From Alviniconcha marisindica (lineage: Eukaryota > Mollusca > Gastropoda > Provannidae), in NCBI GenBank assembly GCA_018857735.1, contig JABMCL010000713.1, forward strand, positions 802,501-866,500: 64,000 bases of DNA, read 5' to 3'. This document shows positions 53,101 through 61,900 of this stretch, in pieces; the first letter of the stretch is position 1, and every line of letters begins with the position of its first letter. Below the pieces are notes generated by a model. It did not search any database. It was not told where the DNA came from and worked only from the letters and a program-made list of their open reading frames with translations. The translations under genes and the position numbers were made by a program.

Positions 53101-56100
53101 CAAAACCTATCTAGTCTTCGTCCCCTCTCAAAACCGGTCCACTTAGCAGTCTTTTTTCTCTCAAAAACTGTCTATCAAGTAGTCTTGGTTCCCTCTCAAA
53201 ACTGGTCCACCTTGCAGTCTTGTTTTCCTCTCAAAACCTATCTAGCAGTCTTGGTTCCCTCTCAAAACTGATCCACCTAGCAGTCTTGTTTTCCTCTCAA
53301 AACCTGTCTATCCAGTAGTCTTGGTTCTCTCTCAAAATCGATCCACCTAGCAGTCTCGTTTTCCTCTCAAAATCTATCTAAATCTTCGTCCCCTCTCAAA
53401 ACCGGTCCACCTAGCAGTCTTTTTTCTCTCAGAAACTGTCTATCAAGTAGTCTTGGTTCCTTCTCAAAACTGGTCCACCTAGCCGTCTTGTTTTCATCTC
53501 AAAACCTATCTAGTCTTCGTCCCCTCTCAAAACTGGTCCACCTAGCAGTCAGTCTTTTCTCTCTCAGAAACTATCAAGTAGTCTTGGTTCCTACTCAAAA
53601 CTGGTCTACCTAGCTGTCTTGTTTTCATCTCAAAACCTGTCTATCTAGTCTTCGTCCCCTCTCAAAACTGGTCCACATAGCAGTCTTTTTTCTCTCAAAA
53701 ACTGTCTGTCAAGTAGTCTTGGTTCCCTCTCAAAACTGATCCACCTAGCAGTCTTGATGTCCACTTAGCAGACTTGTTTCACTCTGAAAACTTATCCATC
53801 AAGCAGTCTTGTTTCTCTTACAAAACTGGTCCACCAAGCAGTCTCATTTGCCTCTCAAAACCTGTCCACCTGGCAGTATTGTTTCCCCCTCAAAATCTGT
53901 CCACCTGCTAGATTTGCTTCCTCTTACAGCTTGTCCACCCAGCAGTCTTGTAAACTGTTACAATAACCAAATTAGTAGATAGAAACTGAGATGTCTTGAA
54001 CTGAAAGTCCTGCAGGCCTGTTCCATGAAGTTGTAAAAGCTAACTAAGATCAAGATCTATACACATAAAAAGATTTGCCTCACCTTCTCAACTCGTTCGT
54101 AGTTTTTCGCTTTCAGCTGTAATGAGTCAAAACATATAACAAAACATTATTTTGTCAAATGTATCTTTATTATATCTGATAAAAGCATGTTAAAGATGAT
54201 GAAAATATGCTGTCATCCAAGGTCAAGCTTCTTGGCTAATCTTGGCCTTTGCATCGTCCTCATTCATCAAATAGCTCATTACACAAACCATAGCCCCAAA
54301 CACATTATCCTCACCAAAAGAAAGAGCGTGTGTGTGCGTGTGTGGTGTAGCGTTTGTGTGCATACTCATGTGCGTGTATATGACAAAGGAATAAAAGGCA
54401 TGAAAGAGAAAATCTGGAAGAGCCAAATGAAAGATAATAAAGTCTGACACTGTGACAGGTAGTACTGCTGTATGTATGAGTGCTCAGACGCAAAACACAA
54501 GTATGCATAATATATCGGTATTTATTTCGAAACTACCCATTCACACACTGAAGTCTACCAAAGCATTAATCATCTTCAGGTTAGTAGAAATGTCATTAAA
54601 ACAGCTAGCTATACACTTCTACAAAGAAGAGAGACAGACAGACTGAATGCAAGTAAACCCAGAGAACTCAAATAAAACTGAAAAAGACAACAAATTAAAT
54701 TCTGTGACATTTATTAACACAGGCATAAATAACAATAAGGAATGGAATACAGGATAGTGTGCAATTACCAAATTCTTCTCAGTTCATATAATTCTCTGAA
54801 TTTCACACACACACACACACAAATGCACCCCCAACAGATCCATTTTTGCCCCTAGGTTTTACATGCAAAATAAAGGTTGGCAGCATCAAATAAACACCAT
54901 AACAAAGGGAAATCACAGTCTATGATCTTGAAAATAGGTTCTGGTTATAAAACTGGTATAGGAAAGAAATCCGCCACTAAAAACACAAGCTTATCATTGT
55001 GCAAAGTTTGAAAGTTCAGTCATAAAGCTAGACATTTTTCAAACCAGTGTGACATCTTTTAAGGTGGCAAAAGTGGTTCATGGAAACCAATGTAACCAGT
55101 CCAATAGTGAAATACACAGCAGCCTATACTACTACTAGAACTCTACCAGCAAACATCCTGCTCTCTAGAACACACACACACACACACACACACATTCGCC
55201 ACATGCACTCTCTCTAAACTTCTTTTTCTTCACTTTTTGGAAAATGGTCAAACAGCCAGTATGTCTGACCGATTGCTGATTTTTTCATAGTATATCCTGA
55301 TTTTAACTGGTAAAATACTGCTTCACACGTATTCATTTTTTTTTTAACAGAATGCCCACTAATGTCAGCTATGTTGCTTGAATACATACTGATCACTAAA
55401 ACTGACTTAAAGATTGCACAACTTCACTAAACATTTGCTGTGTGCTTGCTCGCTATGCAAAATTAATCTTAAAGATCATCTCTTTATAAATCATACATAA
55501 TTGGGCTTCTGGTCTTCCTTGCAGAGGTATATTATAGTTCTGTGCAGTGTGCATTAGATCAAACTGACAATGACTGACATCTGCAAATAGTTGATCACTT
55601 TAATATAGCACAATTATCAGCTTTTGAGCAGATGCACTGTGCTCTTGTATGCGATTCTGAATGAGTGACTGTAGCTTTTGAATATCCACCGAAGTGGTGT
55701 ACTTATGGCACCACTTGGTTGTTACATGGCTGGTGCCACGTGAAACTGCTGCCATTTAGGCATATGCTCTGTGTACACCATACAGCCATGCGCCAGTTTA
55801 CAGCGTTGCTTCATTCCAAGCCATAGAGGGCGTGTGTGTTCCGGTGTAACCTGCCACCTGCACTTTTGGCAGAATGGCAGGGATCTTTTACGTGCTACCA
55901 GTAGCACAGGGTGTACGAATAGTATAATAAATGTCCCACAAAACCTTTCTCAGGCTATGTGCTTTTCTGTGCACGTTAATTCTGACCACGCAGTGAAGGT
56001 CTTAACAGCTTAGTTATTCAACACTCAGAGATCGCGCCAGACATTTTTCAAACCAGTATGACACCTGTAAGGTGGCAAAGTGGTTCACAGAAACCAGTCA

Positions 56101-58958
56101 GACAATCAATAAAGCCAGTGAGATGTACGCACACATGCATGCACACACACTGCGTGCACTCTCTCTGTGTGCTGTTTTGACGTTGACGTTTTTTGTTGTA
56201 TATAATCAGAGAAATGAACACATTTCATGTCAGGGTGAATGTCCTGTGCAGCTGTGATATCAATGTGTGCCATTTATAATATAAATGAAAATGCTCTTTA
56301 CACTAGTGTTCCATGTAACTTTTTGTTACTAATGTGTGCTATTTATCAATGAAGTGCCCTTTACACAGGCTAGATGGATCATTTTATTACACAATAAATG
56401 CTTATTAAATGCACAATTCGAACATTTATGAGTGCATTTTAGCATCTTAACATCATTTACCACATGTCCTCCCTCTCCACGTGTCTGCAGTGTTGGAAGA
56501 AGAAAAGGATGGTGTAGTACTGAAAGGACAAGTTTAGCCTTTCCATGACAGCATGTATTTAGATGATGCATGCAACTCACAAATGTGTGTATATCTGCTC
56601 ATGCACAAGTAGAAAGAAAAAAAACCTGAAACAAAGTTGACTGCCAGCACTGTGAAAACAACTTACTCAACTAGCAGATCAGGTCTGTTTGTATACCTGT
56701 TAATGCATAGTAATGACACACTTTGCCGCACTCAGAACGTCACCGAGATAAGAGTTGTATTCGCAGAGTGTGCATGGTGTTAATCTTTTTGTATGTGAAT
56801 GCATGTGATCCTCATTTTCTGAAGAAGACAGCTAGCACACGAGTTATCATGCACACCTCAGTAGAACTGAATAATCCTTGAAAACCAAGATTTTGTGATG
56901 CACTGCTGTAGGTTTTCAGGGCATTTTTTTTAACAGTACAGTAACATACAAGATTGTGTTGCAGATAAAGTTACATTCCTGTAACTTGTAGGCATGAATG
57001 TATAACCCTGTATCAGAAATGGTAGACATGCTGCTGCTAATGTTTAACCGTGGGTCCCGTATGTGGATATATTAGATTTTATGATCAATGAAAATTTGAG
57101 GGGGGAAAATATATATAAAAATCAGCAGTGCCCAAACTTCCTTTTTACAGAGCCAACAAATAGTTACACTTCATGCTGATGGTTTTGAAAGCCTCAATCT
57201 TTTAAAGCCCCCCCCCCCCCCCCCCCCCAAATCACCACACACATAAAATTCAAACTACTGATTATTATACAGACACTTGCAAACATGCCCAACTTTTTCT
57301 GTAAAACCCAAAACAGCTTTGACTAAAACCAAATGTTATGCACATCTATGCAAGAACTGAGATGGTTTGGGTGGAAGTAATAACTCTTCCTGGTGTCATT
57401 CATTCTGATGCCTGTATGTACTAGTCTGTACTAGTCCTTGTGCTGAGGATCTTACACAGTCATGGATACAACCCTGATTTTGTTTAAAACATGAAACCGT
57501 ACATGCACTGTACTATCATTCGACTTGCACACATGAATACGATCCTGAACTTGTTTTGTGTCTTATGTTGCCCAAACCCTTGATGTATTTTCATTTGGCT
57601 CAATATAGGCAAACCTCACAGCCACAGTACTTGTCAAAATAAAAACTTGTTTAAAGGAAAATACTACATTAGTAAACATAATCTAAATTCATTCCAGGAA
57701 AATCATTTCGTCTTTTTTACAGTAATTATGTGCGCAGTAAAAGGTGAACTAGCTGACCATGAGGTTGCCAGCACCCTTACCCACCCCCAATGTTCTTTGT
57801 GCATGTGTGTGCGTGACTATGAGATTGAGACAGGCAGACAGAGAAAAAGAGGAGTGTCCAGCAAGTGTGCATGTATCAAATCATGTGTCCAAGTGTGTGT
57901 GTATGTAGTTTTGCTGAACTTTTTCCTTCTTCAGTTTAAATGTGAATAATATTAAAACCCGTTTCTTGAAGCTGAAATTCAAACCATCTTTTCCAAAATA
58001 TTCCTTTTTATTTCAAACCACATTGTACTGTGTTTCTTTTACAAGATCCATCTTTGTGTAAAAAAAATGCCAATTTAAAATGTCAGAAGAAAAAGATGGT
58101 TGGAAATTCAATCTGTATCACTAAAAGCTACCAAAAGTTCAGCAAATTTCCCAGTACTTCACAGAAAATCATATTACCTAAACATTTTTGCTAATGGCAA
58201 AATCTGCACCATCAGATATTTTAAACTTTTGTTATTATAAGACAGTGAAAACAGATTTTTTTTTTTAAATCCATTCTGGGTCAGGTCAGGAGCTGAACTT
58301 TTGGTAATCTTTGCAAAACATTTTTTTTTTTTTTTACACACTCACAATCTGCAAATACTACCTGTTTGAGAACACAACTCAGCAAGATCATGGTAACAGA
58401 TAAGCAGCCAGGAGGAGTCAATTCAATTTCATATTTATTTTGAGGCAAAAATGCTCAAAATCAATGACAAGACTCCATGACATACCTCAAAAGCTGGTTG
58501 AAACTCAAATTCAAAATGATGTAAATGCTAGGCTAATACTGTAGGAGTAACAGAACAATCCCTTTGGGGGGAGGAAAAAAAATAAAAAAGGCAAATGGGA
58601 GTTAATACATATAAAATAAGCAATGAAATATATCTTAAAATTAAATAGTCAACTCGTTTTTTTAGTAATCATATTCAACTTGCTTACTGCACTAAACAAA
58701 GATTAATATGCTCCTACGGACAGCAAATATTATCACACCAAGTACACAAGTTGGGTAACTAGTACTAGCACAGTAACAATGAAAAACACAAACAGCAAAC
58801 GGAAACACTGACCAACAAACACACAATGTACTTAAAACTCATAGCTATTGTCATATAAATATATGTCAAGGTTCCCTCATGCACTGCCATATTTTTTCCA
58901 TAAAAACATGTTTGTGGCACTTAAGGAAAAAGAAGAGTACCAGGGATGTGTGGGGAGG

Positions 58959-58992
<34 letters not shown>

Positions 58993-61900
58993 CTGGGGAG
59001 ATGCCAGTCCCAAACAAACCAGGACACACACACAGATGAAATTAAAGACAGAGACACACATACACACAGAGAAAAGAAGGGAAAAAACAACTTTCACACA
59101 CCAAACAGCCCATAGCATACAATAAACACCCCCTGCAACAGTTTCCATGATAAAGGAAGAAACAAAACCAAAAACAAAGAATAAGAGCTGGACTGGTAAC
59201 AGTTTCCATGATAAAGGAAGAAACAAAACCGAAAAGAAAGAATAAGAGCAGAGTGGTTAAACTGGCTCACAACCAGGAACTTTCACACCAATCTCCCACT
59301 GTCCCAATGCCTTTTCAAGCAGAATACCTCCAGTAAATCACAACTCAGATCTTATGTCCAGCAAATCACTTTGACCTCAAACAATGCCATAAAAGTATGC
59401 CCTTTTGTGAAACAGTACCATCTTAACATTACTTAGTTGCTGTTTTTGTGTTGTTGTTGGGGGGGGGGGGGGGGGGGGGTAGGGTAGGGAGGGTTTATTG
59501 CGTTTTGTGTGTGCGTTTTGTTTTTGGTCAATTTATGCCGAGTGATTCTCAAAAATTTTACTTCCCAGGTTAAAACTAGAAATTCACCAGTAATTGGGCA
59601 AGATTTGACTCTGTCTGGTAGGACTAGCCTAGGCATTCATCATTTACACAACTGTTTCCAGCACTACAAAACTACTGGGTGGGTCTGATGTAGAGTTGGA
59701 CAAGAATGTTTTTAATTATATGTATCCATGTATACATAAAATGAGGTGGGAGGGTGTTGCTGTTGTGTTGTTGTTGTTTTGAGGGGTACTTCACAGTGAT
59801 TTATTTTTCATTTCATTCTCCTAGTGCACACCCTTACGTCCAGTGTGAACTTAAAGGTCTATACAAAGAAAGAACTGCCCCTTGTGGGTTGAATACAATG
59901 TTGCTGAATAGAAGCTGTTCATTTACACTGATTCAGAGAAGATGTGAGGGGGCATAAAAACAAACATGTCTGAGAACATTTTTGCAAATTTTACGCTTCC
60001 AGCCGTGTTGTTTTATTTACCTGTTAGCGTACTATAGTCACCATAAGTACATATCTCCTGGGCTAAGATCATTTCTGGATCTATTATTCTGGATGATACA
60101 CTACTGGTTACAGACATCATTTCTGGATCTATTATTCTGGATGATACACTACTGGTTACAGACAATGTATTTCAAAATACAGCACACTAAAGTACCAAGA
60201 CAGCTGATTCCCTGTGATTTCACAGACTATCACAGCTCAAAAACACTAAATTTCAAATCAGATTATATATAATATGAAATTGAAAAAGATGTGAAACATT
60301 TTCACATTGCCTAACCCTTCAGCTGACACTTACAGAGACTTCACTAAATGGAGCCAACTCAGATCATGAAGAAAAAGATGAAAGAAAAGAAAGAGGCAGG
60401 ATGACGCCCATGCACAGAAGACACGTAATAATTTCAGGGGATCTGGGATGCTGTGGGATTCTGTACTATTACACTATAGGATTATGGCAGATGCTGTAAC
60501 GTCCTCCCTAGTGGCTGCCCACTAGATTAGATCTAACTTCTTTTCTTAGTCCTAGATCATCTCTACAACAGAACATGCCAGCAAATATTTCGACCACAGT
60601 GATGAGAAAAAGGTCTGTGTGCATGCTCACTTGACTTGCACTTACAACAGTAAAATAAACTTTCATTTTCAGTTTTGCAATCATACTGCCTCAGTCTCAT
60701 AATGATAATCTTAAAAATTGGTCATGGTAGTCGGAACTGGTATGAACAGTGCATTGTTAAGTTCAAGAGACAGTACACACAGTTTGCTTTAAGAATTAAA
60801 TCTCAAAGATAATGCCTTTTTTTCTTTCTTCTATGGTTCCAAAAATACATCAAGTACCTAACCTGAACACAAGCCAGTCAGAGAGAGAAAAAACTCTGTA
60901 CATAATTTTGGGTATGAATGTAACAATTACAGAAACTTTGGAGTCAACTGGGTCAGACCTGTACAGCAACACCATTTTTCTTCAACTTTTGCAATGCATA
61001 ATGTATGTGTGTAACCTTGAGAAACTGTCTAAAAACATTAGACAGGTAACAATATTAATATTTAATAAATTATTCTTTTTGAATCTTTGCTTAACATCTA
61101 ACACTACAGTACAGTTTGCAATGCAAAATATAAAATTCTGCATTTGCAGGTAACTAGCCATGGGGAGGGGAGGGCTGTTACAGCATCTTGAAATTATATT
61201 TATACACATAAGTATATGCACACACGCACACACCACCACACACACACGTGCACGCACACTAACAAACAAAAATAGACACACAGACATACACAAGCAACCA
61301 GGAACCACCCCACCCCAAAAGCACCTACCTAGGAAGACAACACATCCCAACCCAGTGCCCAAGATTCAGAAAACAAGTCAACACTGACCAAGTGTCAAGT
61401 TTCTTTATCACATGATGAAATTAATCAACACAAATTGCATAAAAAGTTTACTAAAGCATCAAAAAAAAATATAGACGGAAGATTCCAAACAATGTGTCAC
61501 ACATTTCATAACAAAACTATTCAGTGTAACTAAATATTACCAGCCTTTCTCAGTACCTTTTGTTTCTTTGATTGTCAGTACATGGACCACAACTATTTCA
61601 CTTTAAGCAAAACAGAACTACGAAATTGCAATACAACTTAATACGTTACAAACTGTAAATTTATTTCCAAAAAAGACACGTCTTGTTTGACTGTCCATGA
61701 AAGAAATATTTCTAACAACAAAAAAAGGAAAGAATCAGATGCATGATTCATTCATGGTCATCTGGACACAGGCTTATGCAAAAATAAAAAATATATACAA
61801 TTATTTCCAAATATTAAATTTTTTAAACATGTTTCAAACATGTACTTGAATAAAAATAGACAAAAACTTTGTAAACAAAAGATAGTGAAAGGCAAGGCAA

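Noticed and set aside
58848..59226. ORFs with poly-Gly or poly-Pro stretches
   Set aside because: Caused by the 31-G homopolymer in a CSTF3 intron.
59754..60272. Possible small genes from ORFs of 67 and 96 codons in the long CSTF3 intron
   Set aside because: No family similarity, no splice-compatible neighbours, and one consists largely of a 48-bp duplication.
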